DNA from: Christensenella sp. UBA3770
Lineage (GTDB): Bacteria > Bacillota > Clostridia > Christensenellales > CAG-1252
DNA length: 30,199 bases
Direction of reading: 5' to 3'
Assembly (NCBI GenBank): GCA_002371075.1
Contig: DFFS01000009.1
Location: 318 to 30,516 of the forward strand
The translations under genes were made by a program, and so were the position numbers. The notes under the pieces are model-generated. The model was given only the letters and a program-made list of their open reading frames with translations, made no database searches and was not told the origin of the DNA. The first letter of the stretch is position 1. Each line of letters opens with the position of its first letter. Shown in pieces: positions 7,351-15,876 of the stretch.

Positions 7351-9027
7351 TTATTCCTGCGCGGCGCTCTCTTCCGCAGCTTCTTCCACGGTGGTTTCCG
7401 CCGCTGCGGCGACTGCGTTGCCGTCGGCGTCCACAAGGTAAGGAACGCCGTTTTCGTCAACTTCCACGCCCTTGGCTGCCTTGACGGAGTCAAACAGGCT
7501 AAGCACATCCTTGGAGGGCTTTTCGGACAGATAGCTGACGAGGATCATCGTGAGCAAACCGACGATAAAGCCGGGAATGATCTCATAGAGTTGCGTGTTG
7601 TAGATCACGCTGGTCATATCGTAGTATTCCATGTTGAACAGGATCATCCACAAAACGTCGGTAACGAAGCCTGCGATGATACCCGCCGTTGCGCCCTTGT
7701 AATTGACGCGACGATTGTACAGGGAAAGCAAAATGACCGGACCGAAAGACGCGCCAAACGCGCCCCACGCCGCCGAAACGAGACCCATGATCGTGCTAAA
7801 CGCCGGAACGATGGGCTTTGCGCCGGAACCGAGCATCGCGATCATAAAGGCAAGGAGGGAAACGACGACCACCACGATCCTGCCGACCCACATGATCTCC
7901 CTGTCGCTTGCGTTCTTGCGAATGGACGTCTTATAGACGTCGGAAGCAAACGCGGAAGAGGATGCGAGCAGCTGCGAATCCGCCGTACTCATCGAAGCGG
8001 CAAGGATCGCCGTGATGATGAGACCGCCGATAAAGACGGGGAACGCGCGCCTTGCAAGAACGATGAAGATCTGCTGTTTCGTGCCGCTCTCAATGAGCTC
8101 GTTGCCAAGATACTTTCTGCCGACCAACGCAACGACGGTTGCCATGAGCAGGATCAAGATGGTCCAAATGCTGCCGATCAGGCGGCTCTTTTTCATTTCC
8201 TTCTCCGACTTGATGGAGATGTATCTGACGATGATGTGCGGCATACCAAAGTACCCAAGGCCCCAGCCGAGACCCGTCAAGATCGTGGCGATGCTGATCC
8301 AATCGAACTTGCCGGACGACAGCATGTTGTAGAAGTTTGCGGGGAGCACTGATCCCGTGGTGGGCACGTTCAAAACCGCCGCCGCCACGATGGGGGTAAG
8401 CATCAATGCGACGAGCATGATCATCCCTTGGAAGAAGTCCGTCCAACAAACCGCATTGAAGCCGCCGAGGAACAAGTAGGCGATGATGATGACCGTGCTG
8501 ATGGTCATTGCGATGCGCTCGTCAAGACCGAACAGCGTCTTAAACAAAGCGCCGCACGCGCTGATGCTGGATGCGCCGTACACGCAGTAAACGATCATAA
8601 AGATGATGGCGGAGACGATCTGCAGCGTCTTGCTCTTGCTCTTAAAGCGGTTGGTCAAGTACTGCGGGATCGTGATGCTGTCGTTTGCGAGGATGGAGTA
8701 TCTTCTGAGCTTGGGAGCCACAAAGATCCAGGAGAGCACCGTGCCGATGGCAAGACCCACCGAGATCCAAACCTGTCCCATACCCGCAGCGTAGATGGCG
8801 CCGGGAAGGCCCATAAGCACCCACGCGCTCATATCGGACGCGCCCGCGCTGAGAGCGGAGACCAAGCCGCTCATTTTTCTTCCGCCGAGGAAGAAGCCTT
8901 TTTCACCCGAATCCGACTTTCCTTTCAAAAAGAAGAAAATTCCGATGCCGATCACAAGCAAAAAGTACAACGCAAAAGCGACGATGTCGCCCGCTTTGAT
9001 GTTTTCAGCCGAAATAAAACTTATCAT
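7351..9027 (-). CDS. putP: sodium/proline symporter-like protein (SSS family)
   Basis: 558 residues with about 13 hydrophobic segments. It belongs to the solute:sodium symporter family and looks most like proline transporter PutP. Seen: the helix-2 motif AGASDMSAWVLMGLPG (D65, S67, W69), GGFNAVCWTDFFQG, and AASMSTADSQLLASSSAFAS, which carries the Ser/Thr of the second sodium site. Known: sodium-coupled uptake of proline or related osmolytes across the cytoplasmic membrane. The C-terminus carries an extra tail rich in Ala and Glu (AAAAETTVEEAAEESAAQE) after the last membrane region. Start chosen by the GGAGGAAAAACGT ribosome binding site. It lies 14 bases after the zinc-ribbon gene and is the last gene of the operon. 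Substrate other than proline is possible. Confidence 0.88.
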   Translation of the reverse strand: MISFISAENIKAGDIVAFALYFLLVIGIGIFFFLKGKSDSGEKGFFLGGRKMSGLVSALSAGASDMSAWVLMGLPGAIYAAGMGQVWISVGLAIGTVLSWIFVAPKLRRYSILANDSITIPQYLTNRFKSKSKTLQIVSAIIFMIVYCVYGASSISACGALFKTLFGLDERIAMTISTVIIIAYLFLGGFNAVCWTDFFQGMIMLVALMLTPIVAAAVLNVPTTGSVLPANFYNMLSSGKFDWISIATILTGLGWGLGYFGMPHIIVRYISIKSEKEMKKSRLIGSIWTILILLMATVVALVGRKYLGNELIESGTKQQIFIVLARRAFPVFIGGLIITAILAASMSTADSQLLASSSAFASDVYKTSIRKNASDREIMWVGRIVVVVVSLLAFMIAMLGSGAKPIVPAFSTIMGLVSAAWGAFGASFGPVILLSLYNRRVNYKGATAGIIAGFVTDVLWMILFNMEYYDMTSVIYNTQLYEIIPGFIVGLLTMILVSYLSEKPSKDVLSLFDSVKAAKGVEVDENGVPYLVDADGNAVAAAAETTVEEAAEESAAQE

Positions 9028-9041
9028 ACGTTTTTCCTCCG

Positions 9042-9743
9042 TTAATCCTTATACAAGATCCTGCCGCAACTGGGGCACTCCACAAACGGCTTGCTGCCAA
9101 GCGCCACAAGGGCATCGCCCGCCACTTCCATAAAGCAACCGCCGCAGCTGTGTCCGTCCACCAAGGGGACGATGACGGGGATCTTTTTGAGTTTACGAAT
9201 GCGCTTGTAAACCGTCAAAAACTCCTCCGAACAGTTTTTCTCCGCCTCGGCGATCTGTTGTTGCAACGCGGTGGCTTGCGGCATGTACTTGTCGCGCTCC
9301 GCCTCGTAAGCCTCCTTGTAAACAAGGTGCTTCTTTTTGGCTTCCTTGCCCGCGTTCATCATGGCGGCGTGGTTTTGGTTGAGTTCCACGATCTTGCCGC
9401 TCGTCTTGCTGATCTCGGACGACAGGTTCTTCAAACGATTGATCAACTTTTGAACGTTACGGAAGTAAAACTCCGCCGCTTCGGCGTCTTCAATGTCGCT
9501 GACGGCGTCCTCCGCTTCCTTAAGTTCCTTTTCAACGGACTCGTACTCGGCGATCAAAGCTTGCATCTGCTGGATCATCTCACCGGCGTCGCGGTTTTGT
9601 TTGATGACCGCTTCCTGCGCGTTTGTGAGGACCGCTTTGTTGCTGACGTACAGCTTGGTCGCCTGACTTTGGCGCACCTCGTTTTCAAGACGCATCAAAG
9701 CCATGTCAAGTTTTTGGTATTCCAACATCGTGGACAATTCCAT
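9042..9743 (-). CDS. coiled-coil protein with C4-type zinc ribbon
   Basis: 233 residues. Residues 1-190 are predicted almost wholly helical with long heptad-like stretches. The C-terminus holds a four-cysteine zinc ribbon: C200-x-x-C203 in HSCGGCFMEV and C223-x-x-C226 in VECPSCGRILY. This is the architecture of the widespread zf-RING_7/CT398-HP0958 family. Known: relatives are linked to RNA binding, secretion chaperoning or nucleic acid-related roles, but there is no agreed function in Clostridia. It lies one base after nif3 with GAAGGAG as ribosome binding site, a neighbour pairing common in Bacillota. Function here is unknown. Confidence 0.87.
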   Translation of the reverse strand: MELSTMLEYQKLDMALMRLENEVRQSQATKLYVSNKAVLTNAQEAVIKQNRDAGEMIQQMQALIAEYESVEKELKEAEDAVSDIEDAEAAEFYFRNVQKLINRLKNLSSEISKTSGKIVELNQNHAAMMNAGKEAKKKHLVYKEAYEAERDKYMPQATALQQQIAEAEKNCSEEFLTVYKRIRKLKKIPVIVPLVDGHSCGGCFMEVAGDALVALGSKPFVECPSCGRILYKD

Positions 9744-9744
9744 T

Positions 9745-10524
9745 TTATACTCCTTCCCTTGCGACGACGTCGTAAGGATTGATATTCGATTTACTGATAA
9801 AGAGGGTCACGTCCGCAAAATGCTCTTTCATAAAAGCCTCGATCGCGCGTGTGAATCCCCATTCGCTGGCGTAATGGGTGGTTTCCACCAAAGAGACGCA
9901 AAGGTCCCTTGCCATTACGGCGTAATTGTGTTTGACGTCCGCAGTGACAATCGCCGCCCCGCGCTCCTTGGCGTATAGGATCAGGCTTTCGTCAATGCCG
10001 GCGCCGCAGGAGGCAATGACCTTTTTGACCGCCCCGCCGTCGATCGTGCGAACGACCGCGTCGCCAAGCGCCTGTTTGACCTTGGCGGCAAAGACGGAAA
10101 AAGGCAGTTCCTCCGAAAGATCAAATTCGGTTGCGAAGCCGTCCTCGATCTTGGTGTAGTTTTGAGCGCCGAGCGCCTTTGCCAACACGTCGTTGTTGCC
10201 GCCCTCACCCTTGTCAAAGTTGGTGTGCAGCGCGATCGCCGCAACGCCGCTTTCCATAAGGCAAAGCAGCACTTGTCCCGTGTAGGTTTGGTCCGTGATC
10301 TTTTTCAGCTCGCGGAACACGACGGGATGATGGGAGATGATGAGGTCAACGCCCTTTTCCTTGGCTTCCTTGACAACTTCCGTCGTCACGTCAAGGGCGA
10401 TCAGGGCGCTTTTGACGTTTTTCCCCGCTCTTCCCACCAAAAGACCGACGTTGTCGTAAGAACAAGCGTCTTCAAAGGGGAAAGCCCCGTCAAACGTTTT
10501 TGCGATCTCACCTGCCGTGGGCAT
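9745..10524 (-). CDS. Nif3-like dinuclear metal centre protein (DUF34)
   Basis: 259 residues of the Nif3/YqfO family, without the middle insert found in some Bacillus members. Metal-binding motifs seen: ISHHPVVF (H65, H66), HTNFDKGEGG (H100, D104) and the C-terminal VETTHYASEW with its His and Glu. Known: members form toroidal hexamers holding two metal ions per subunit. Their role is unsettled, with proposals including metal insertion or delivery and GTP cyclohydrolase-like activity. The start overlaps the end of trmK by 17 bases, with AAAGGAGGAG as ribosome binding site, so translation is probably coupled. The trmK-nif3 pair is conserved in Bacillota, as in trmK-yqfO of Bacillus. Confidence 0.9.
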   Translation of the reverse strand: MPTAGEIAKTFDGAFPFEDACSYDNVGLLVGRAGKNVKSALIALDVTTEVVKEAKEKGVDLIISHHPVVFRELKKITDQTYTGQVLLCLMESGVAAIALHTNFDKGEGGNNDVLAKALGAQNYTKIEDGFATEFDLSEELPFSVFAAKVKQALGDAVVRTIDGGAVKKVIASCGAGIDESLILYAKERGAAIVTADVKHNYAVMARDLCVSLVETTHYASEWGFTRAIEAFMKEHFADVTLFISKSNINPYDVVAREGV

Positions 10525-11134
10525 CGGTCAACTCCTCCTTTTCCCTTTCGAGCGAAGCGTCGCTCTTTAAGGAAAGCAATTTTTGAATTTTTTCAAGCCG
10601 CGCCTCCCGATAATCGGAAAACGCCTCGCCCTCCTCCCCGAAGAACAGGGAATGCTCCTCCCACGGGAGGGCAAACGTCGCCTCGATCACAAAGTAAAAG
10701 TGCTTGCCTTCTTTGACCGCAATGTCCCTTGTGATGCGGGCGTTGTTTTCTTTTAAGTAAGCGCGGACCATCGGCGCGTCGCGATGCGGCAACAAGATGT
10801 ATCTCGAAAAGCGGCAAGGCGCGTTTTTCAGGATACGAACGATCTCCGCCCCGCCCATGCCGGCGATGCAAACGACGTCCGCTTCCCCCTGTTTTATGGG
10901 GGTCAAACCGTCGCCGACAAGCAAGCGCAGGGACACGCCCTCCTTCTCCGCAAGCAAGCGCGCTTTTTGAAGACTGGCGGCGCTGATGTCCGTTGCGACG
11001 GCGCTCTTTGCCCTGCCCGAAAGCAAGGCTGCGACGGGCAATTTGCCGTGATCGGTGCCCACGTCGCAAAGCGTTTCGCCTCCCTCGATCAGGGAAAGGA
11101 CGGTTTCCAACCGCTCGCCGAGTTTGATTCTCAC
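10508..11134 (-). CDS. trmK: tRNA (adenine(22)-N1)-methyltransferase
   Basis: 208 residues of the TrmK family, which uses S-adenosylmethionine to methylate N1 of adenine 22 in the tRNA D-loop region. Seen: the SAM-binding motif [15 protein letters not shown] (residues 23-37), acidic ATDIS after strand 2, DGL, and the family signature [13 protein letters not shown], followed by a C-terminal helical part. The start is a GTG at 11134 that overlaps the rpoD stop codon (GTGA); no ATG is available upstream and the ribosome binding site is weak. This points to translational coupling with rpoD. Length is close to the family norm. Confidence 0.9.
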   Translation of the reverse strand: MRIKLGERLETVLSLIEGGETLCDVGTDHGKLPVAALLSGRAKSAVATDISAASLQKARLLAEKEGVSLRLLVGDGLTPIKQGEADVVCIAGMGGAEIVRILKNAPCRFSRYILLPHRDAPMVRAYLKENNARITRDIAVKEGKHFYFVIEATFALPWEEHSLFFGEEGEAFSDYREARLEKIQKLLSLKSDASLEREKEELTDAHGR

Positions 11135-12207
11135 TTGTCCACGCAGCCGCGAAGCTTATCCTTTCTCTTGGGATGACGCAGCTTGCGAAGCGCCTTGGCT
11201 TCGATCTGTCTGATACGTTCCCTCGTGACGCCAAACGCTTGTCCCACCTCTTCCAAGGTGCGCTGACGATTGTCGTCCAAGCCGTAACGCATGCGAATGA
11301 CCTTTTCCTCACGCGGGGTCAAGGTGGAAAGCACCTGCATCAGCTGCTCCCTGACCATGCTCTGCTCCGCCTTTTCGGCAGGTTGCGCGGCGGTGGTGTC
11401 CTCAATGAAGTCGCCGAGGTGGCTATCCTCTTCCTCGCCGATCGGGGTCTCCAACGAAACGGGATCTTGCGCGGTGCGCTGGATCTCTCTGACGCGCTCC
11501 ACCGTCACGCCGAGGGCTTCGGCGATCTCCTCCTCCGTTGGGTCGCGCCCGAGTTGTTGCGTCAGGGAACGCACCATGCGCGAGGTCTTGTTGATGGTTT
11601 CCACCATGTGGACGGGAAGGCGGATCGTACGCGCCTGATCCGCGATGGCACGGGTGATTGCTTGGCGGATCCACCACGTGGCGTAGGTGCTGAACTTAAA
11701 GCCTTTGGTGTAATCAAACTTCTCCACCGCTTTCAGCAAGCCCTGATTGCCCTCCTGAATGAGGTCAAGGAAGGACATGCCGCGGGAAATGTACTTTTTG
11801 GCGATGTTGACCACCAAACGCATGTTTGCCTGCGCAAGTTTCTTTTTGGCTTCCTCATCCCCCTCGGAGGTGCGCTTTGCAAGCTCGATCTCCTCCTCTG
11901 CGGACAAAAGAGCGTATCTGCCGATATCGCGAAGATAAAGTTTCACCGCGTCGTCCACGCTGACATCCGACAGCATTTTGTTGATGGAATCGGACTTGCT
12001 GGCTTCCTCCACGGCGGAAGAGGTGATCTTGACCCCCTCCTTTTCGATCTCGGCATAGGCAAATTCGATGTCGTCCGAAGTGATGTCCAATTTTTGCAAA
12101 CGAATGGCAAGATCCTCTTCGGGGATCATCCCCTTCGGCTTAAAGGCTTCCACGATTTTTTTGATGGTTTCCAGAAGCGCTTCCGATCTGACTTTATTGT
12201 TGTCCAT
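11131..12207 (-). CDS. rpoD: RNA polymerase primary sigma factor (sigma-70/SigA)
   Basis: 358 residues, close to Gram-positive SigA length. Seen: a short N-terminal helical region (about 1-60, region 1.1-like); region 1.2 [18 protein letters not shown]; region 2 with [40 protein letters not shown] and RTIRLPVHM; region 3; and the region 4 helix-turn-helix [20 protein letters not shown]. It directs polymerase to -10/-35 promoters like those seen in this window. The start at 12207 was chosen for TAGGAGGAAAAATG; longer readings lack a binding site and run into dnaG. It overlaps the dnaG 3' end by 14 bases. The C-terminus ends RGCVDK where many homologues read RDFLD. Confidence 0.97.
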   Translation of the reverse strand: MDNNKVRSEALLETIKKIVEAFKPKGMIPEEDLAIRLQKLDITSDDIEFAYAEIEKEGVKITSSAVEEASKSDSINKMLSDVSVDDAVKLYLRDIGRYALLSAEEEIELAKRTSEGDEEAKKKLAQANMRLVVNIAKKYISRGMSFLDLIQEGNQGLLKAVEKFDYTKGFKFSTYATWWIRQAITRAIADQARTIRLPVHMVETINKTSRMVRSLTQQLGRDPTEEEIAEALGVTVERVREIQRTAQDPVSLETPIGEEEDSHLGDFIEDTTAAQPAEKAEQSMVREQLMQVLSTLTPREEKVIRMRYGLDDNRQRTLEEVGQAFGVTRERIRQIEAKALRKLRHPKRKDKLRGCVDK

Positions 12208-13954
12208 TTTTCCTCCTATACTCTGCTTCCATGGCGGCGAGTTTTTGCATGATCTCATTTCTTTCTTCGTCGGTGGTACACAGGCGATATCTCTCATTCA
12301 ATTCCGCAATCTTGCTTTTGACGTACTCTTTTTTTAAGAGCGTCAGGCAATCGTTATATGCGGCGCTTTCCGACCCTTCGTACCTCTTCTCGTCAAAGTT
12401 GATGATCTCGTTTGCTTCCTCCTCGCTCGTCACATGATATAGCGTGCCGACGTCCGGCGCCTTGCCGGCAAATCGACATTCGTTCAAATAATCCGCCGCC
12501 TTGCGAAGATCCTCCGTGGGCATGAGGTCGGCGTAATTGTCCCACTGTTCCAGTCCCATCACGCAACGGTTGACGACGTAACGCGCCGCCTGCACGTTGG
12601 CTTCGATGTTTGCCACGCTTGCCGTGGTGACGATGACGGAGGACGCGCTGCCCGTGGCAAGGGCTTTGATCTCCGCCTTGACGACGCCTTTGTTGATGCC
12701 GGACAGTTTGGCAACGTAATCCTCGTAGATCTCGCGCTCCATCTCTCCCGGCAACTCCGCAATGATCTTTGCGGCTTCCTTGGCGTACGACGCGCGCCCG
12801 AACGGCGTGTTGAAATCGTGCTTTTCCTTTAAACGGATCAACTTGTATTCCGTCAGCTCCACGGCGGCGTTTTTGTACTTTAAAAACTCATTGACGCCGG
12901 CGCGTTTGATGATCTCATCCGGATCCTCCCCGTTGGGAAGCGAGATCACGCGGACCTTGATGCCGTGACGCTTTAAGATCTCCAAGCCGCGCAACGTTGC
13001 GTTTTGCCCCGCGGTGTCCCCATCGTAACAGATGTAGACGTCCTCCACGTAGCGACGGGCAAGCTTTGCCTGCTCTTCCGTCAAGGAGGTGCCCATGCTG
13101 GCAACCACGTTTTCCACACCCGCCTGCACCAAGGCAAGGGTGTCCATATAGCCCTCCACCATAATGAGGTCGGTGACTTTCGTTTTCAAACGCAACTTTT
13201 TGATCAGGTTCAAACCGTACAGATTTTTGTTTTTGACAAAAAGCAACGTATTGTCGGTGTTTTTATATTTGGCAAAATCCGTCTTGCCAAGCACCCTGCC
13301 GCCAAAGGCAATGACCTTGCCGAAGGCGTCGATGATCGGAAACACAAGGCGGTTTGCCATGGCGTCGAAGAACTTGCCGTCCCTCTCCTGTATGACGCCC
13401 GCTTTGAGCATCTCCTCACGCTTGTAACCGAGAGCTTGCAAGGAGGTGATGATCTCGGTGTAACCATTGGAATAGCCCAAGCCGAACCGGGTCACGGAAG
13501 ACGGGCTGATGCCCCTTTTTTGAATGTATTCCATCGCCGCCGCGGCGCAAGGCTTTGAGAGATTTGCGTGATAGATCTTTGCGGCGTCGCGCATCAGGGC
13601 GGTCAACCTCTCTTTCAGCGCGCGAAACTCCCCGTGGTCGCTCGGAATGCTCTTGGGCATCTCCATATGCGCCCGTTCCGCAAGCATCTTGACTGCGTCG
13701 TAAAAAGCAACGCTCTCCGCCTCCATCAAAAAGGAGATCACGTCGCCGCCCTTGCCGCAACCGAAGCACTTGAAATAGCCCTGCTCGCGATCCACGGTAA
13801 AGGACGGGGTCTTCTCGTGATGAAAGGGACAGCACCCCCAGTATTTGCTTCCCTTTTTGTTGAGGGACGGGACGTACGAAGAGATGACGTCCACGATGTC
13901 GGTGCGTCCTTTAAGCTCCTCGATGAAATTGCCGTCCATACCCTTGATCTGCAT
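12194..13954 (-). CDS. dnaG: DNA primase
   Basis: 586 residues; makes the RNA primers for DNA replication. Seen: the N-terminal CHC2 zinc domain with [11 protein letters not shown] and [12 protein letters not shown] (ligands C42, H45, C63, C66), the catalytic TOPRIM core with [14 protein letters not shown] and [14 protein letters not shown], and a C-terminal helical region expected to bind the DnaB helicase. The start at 13954 was chosen for CTGGAGATAGC just upstream; a longer open frame to 14059 lies inside dgt. It is separated from dgt by two bases and overlaps rpoD, the usual macromolecular-synthesis arrangement of Gram-positive bacteria. Confidence 0.97.
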   Translation of the reverse strand: MQIKGMDGNFIEELKGRTDIVDVISSYVPSLNKKGSKYWGCCPFHHEKTPSFTVDREQGYFKCFGCGKGGDVISFLMEAESVAFYDAVKMLAERAHMEMPKSIPSDHGEFRALKERLTALMRDAAKIYHANLSKPCAAAAMEYIQKRGISPSSVTRFGLGYSNGYTEIITSLQALGYKREEMLKAGVIQERDGKFFDAMANRLVFPIIDAFGKVIAFGGRVLGKTDFAKYKNTDNTLLFVKNKNLYGLNLIKKLRLKTKVTDLIMVEGYMDTLALVQAGVENVVASMGTSLTEEQAKLARRYVEDVYICYDGDTAGQNATLRGLEILKRHGIKVRVISLPNGEDPDEIIKRAGVNEFLKYKNAAVELTEYKLIRLKEKHDFNTPFGRASYAKEAAKIIAELPGEMEREIYEDYVAKLSGINKGVVKAEIKALATGSASSVIVTTASVANIEANVQAARYVVNRCVMGLEQWDNYADLMPTEDLRKAADYLNECRFAGKAPDVGTLYHVTSEEEANEIINFDEKRYEGSESAAYNDCLTLLKKEYVKSKIAELNERYRLCTTDEERNEIMQKLAAMEAEYRRKNGQQ

Positions 13955-13956
13955 TG

Positions 13957-14949
13957 CTATCTCCAGTCGTTGGGAATAAATAAGTTCTCGTACGTTGAGA
14001 CGGCGTAGCGGTCCGTCATGCTTGCGAGATAATCGCAAACCGACCTTTCCCTGCCGCACTCTTCCGCCATGCGATGATAGGGGTCGGGCACCTCGTCAAA
14101 ATGCTCGTTGAAATACTCAAACAAGGTTTCGAGAAGCTTTTTCGCCTTGGTCTCCTCCCCTTTTGCCGCATGATAAGCGTACACGTTTTCATTCATAAAG
14201 GCATAAAGCTTGTCCAAAGCGGCTTGAACGTCCTTTGACAAAGCCACCTTGGGCTTGTCGTAACTGAAGTTGACCATATCCAGCACGAGGGTGTTGACGC
14301 GGGCGCTCTTGGTGGCGCCGAGGATCTCCACGCACTCCTTGGGGATCATATCTTCCGTAATAACGCCCGCCATGACAGCGTCGTCAATGTCGTGATTGAT
14401 GTAGGCAATGCGGTCGCTGTAACTGACCACCTTGCCCTCCAACGTTGCGGGCGACAAGGACAACTTGTGGTTTTCGATGCCGTCCCTGACCTCCCACGTC
14501 AAATTGAGCCCTTTGCCGTCGTTTTCAAGGCGCTCCACCACGCGACGACTTTGCTCGTTGTGACGGAACGGCGTGCCGAGCAGGCGGCTGAACACCTCCT
14601 CCCCCGCGTGGCCGAACGGCGTATGCCCAACGTCGTGTCCCAAGGCAATGGCTTCGGTAAGATCGGGGTTTAAGCAAAGCCCCGTGGCGATCGTGCGGGC
14701 GATCTGCGTGACCTCCAACGTGTGCGTCAGACGGGTGCGGTAATGGTCTCCCTCCGGCGAAATGAACACCTGCGTTTTGTGTTTGAGGCGACGGAAAGCC
14801 TTGCTGTGGATAATGCGATCCCTATCGCGCTGAAACTCCGTGCGAAGAGGACAAGGCGGCACGGGGATCTCCCTGCCGCGCGTCTCGCTTGACAACGTCG
14901 CGTACTTGGACAAAAACAGCTTTTCGATCTCAAGATAACGTTCTTTCAA
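13957..14949 (-). CDS. dgt: dGTP triphosphohydrolase-like HD-domain protein
   Basis: 330 residues of the deoxyguanosinetriphosphate triphosphohydrolase family, which splits dNTPs to nucleoside and tripolyphosphate. Seen: the N-terminal block FQRDRDRIIHSKAFRRLKHK (residues 39-58) and the HD metal site: H76 in RLTHTLEV, H105-D106 in ALGHDVGHTPFGHAGE, and a later D in SYSDRIAYINHD. The start is TTG at 14949, preceded closely by GGAGGAG; no in-frame ATG exists upstream before a stop. It is the first gene of the seven-gene operon. dgt directly before dnaG is common in Clostridia. Nucleotide preference is not predictable. Confidence 0.92.
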   Translation of the reverse strand: MKERYLEIEKLFLSKYATLSSETRGREIPVPPCPLRTEFQRDRDRIIHSKAFRRLKHKTQVFISPEGDHYRTRLTHTLEVTQIARTIATGLCLNPDLTEAIALGHDVGHTPFGHAGEEVFSRLLGTPFRHNEQSRRVVERLENDGKGLNLTWEVRDGIENHKLSLSPATLEGKVVSYSDRIAYINHDIDDAVMAGVITEDMIPKECVEILGATKSARVNTLVLDMVNFSYDKPKVALSKDVQAALDKLYAFMNENVYAYHAAKGEETKAKKLLETLFEYFNEHFDEVPDPYHRMAEECGRERSVCDYLASMTDRYAVSTYENLFIPNDWR

Positions 14950-15064
14950 TTTGCTCCTCCGAACGAGGGAAAACCGCTTTCCCCTCCGCCTTTTTCATCG
15001 ATTTCAATGTCCTCTGAATGCACCAATGCATAGCAAGAGTACATTGCCCCGATTATAATTAGGC
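14950..15064 (-). promoter_or_regulatory. long leader of the dgt operon with hairpins and a short overlapping frame
   Basis: The leader can form several hairpins, for example GCAA/TTGC, TGCA/TGCA and an 8-base stem AGGGGAAA/TTTTCCCT (about 14966-14985) just upstream of the ribosome binding site. A 22-codon ATG frame (14998-14930) starts in it and ends 20 bases inside dgt in another frame. No known riboswitch class was recognised. Confidence 0.35.
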
Positions 15065-15070
15065 TTTTAT

Positions 15071-15099
15071 ATCATATCACTATACAAAATGAATTGCAA
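15071..15099 (-). promoter_or_regulatory. promoter of the dgt-dnaG-rpoD operon
   Basis: TTGCAA (15094-15099), 17-base spacer, TATGAT (15071-15076), reading leftwards. Predicted start near 15064 gives a leader of about 115 bases. Confidence 0.65.
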
Positions 15100-15141
15100 G
15101 TACTTTCTTTAAATATTTTATTATAATAAAAAACTGCCGAA

Positions 15142-15849
15142 TTACTTGTCGTTTTGATCGGATAAAGCGCCGTTATCGCTTGCTTGTTGCGCGGTTTGTC
15201 CAGCGTCAGCTTGGGGCGCCGCCGCATCCTCCTCTTGCATCACGGGTTTTCTTCCCCGCTTGTCGATCCCAAGCGCCAAACGAAGCCCCGTTGTGATGAT
15301 GGGCGCGGCAAACGCGCAGATGGCGATCTCAAACACAAAGTTTACCCCCAACAGTCCGCCGAAGAACGCCGCGTTGATCGCCGTGGAGCCAAAGGTCTTG
15401 CCGAAATTGAACGCCGCCATCATCGAAAGCACGAGCCCGGTGTTGGTTACGACCGCCACCACCGAAGAGACCGTCGCCGCCACAAAGGTGGAGGCGTCCT
15501 CGCTCCTTTTCTTCAAAAGCTTTTTGAAAAGTTTAAAGGAGAAGTAAGTGGTGATGGGGATCACCATTCTCGGCACGATGGAAACAAGGGGGTTGTAGAA
15601 CATCGGCGCAAGCAACGTGGGATGCAAAAAGGCGTTGATCAAGGACGCGATGCCAAACGCCGTCCCCGCAAAGAGCCCCATGCCGAAACCCTGCACGTCC
15701 GCGGCAAGGATCACCGCGATAAGCGGCACGAATGCCATGCTGACCCCAATAGGGGTCGGCATGGGCACCAGCACAAAAATCAAAATCAATGAGAGAAATA
15801 TTGCAGCAATTGCGATGTCGCGCGTTTTGATCTTAATCCCTTTTTTCAT
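15142..15849 (-). CDS. ECF transporter S component (substrate-binding membrane subunit)
   Basis: 235 residues. About six hydrophobic segments fill residues 12-190, starting with RDIAIAAIFLSLILIFVLVP. YNPLVSIVPRMVIP at 85-98 resembles the conserved stretch of vitamin-type S components (pantothenate, pyridoxine or niacin group). Known: S components bind a vitamin and dock onto a shared EcfA-EcfA'-EcfT module, which is not in this window, so this would be a group II (solitary) subunit. The C-terminal 40 residues are a hydrophilic extension rich in Ala, Gln, Asp and Glu (EEDAAAPQADAGQTAQQ). AGAGGT precedes the ATG. It lies 27 bases after the giant surface-protein gene with no terminator between. 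The substrate cannot be assigned. Confidence 0.85.
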   Translation of the reverse strand: MKKGIKIKTRDIAIAAIFLSLILIFVLVPMPTPIGVSMAFVPLIAVILAADVQGFGMGLFAGTAFGIASLINAFLHPTLLAPMFYNPLVSIVPRMVIPITTYFSFKLFKKLLKKRSEDASTFVAATVSSVVAVVTNTGLVLSMMAAFNFGKTFGSTAINAAFFGGLLGVNFVFEIAICAFAAPIITTGLRLALGIDKRGRKPVMQEEDAAAPQADAGQTAQQASDNGALSDQNDK

Positions 15850-15876
15850 ATCTACCTCTTTTTCGTTTAAATTGTT

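Noticed and set aside
7258..8352. Plus-strand frame of 364 codons opposite putP
   Set aside because: It is antisense to a symporter with conserved SSS motifs and would span the bidirectional terminator.
12208..12297. Longer start for rpoD
   Set aside because: The extension lies inside dnaG, has no ribosome binding site and no sigma-factor similarity; the ATG at 12207 has TAGGAGG.
15117..15130. AT palindrome TTTATTATAATAAA after the ECF S gene as terminator
   Set aside because: It has no GC pairs to make a stable hairpin. Read-through into the dgt leader cannot be excluded.
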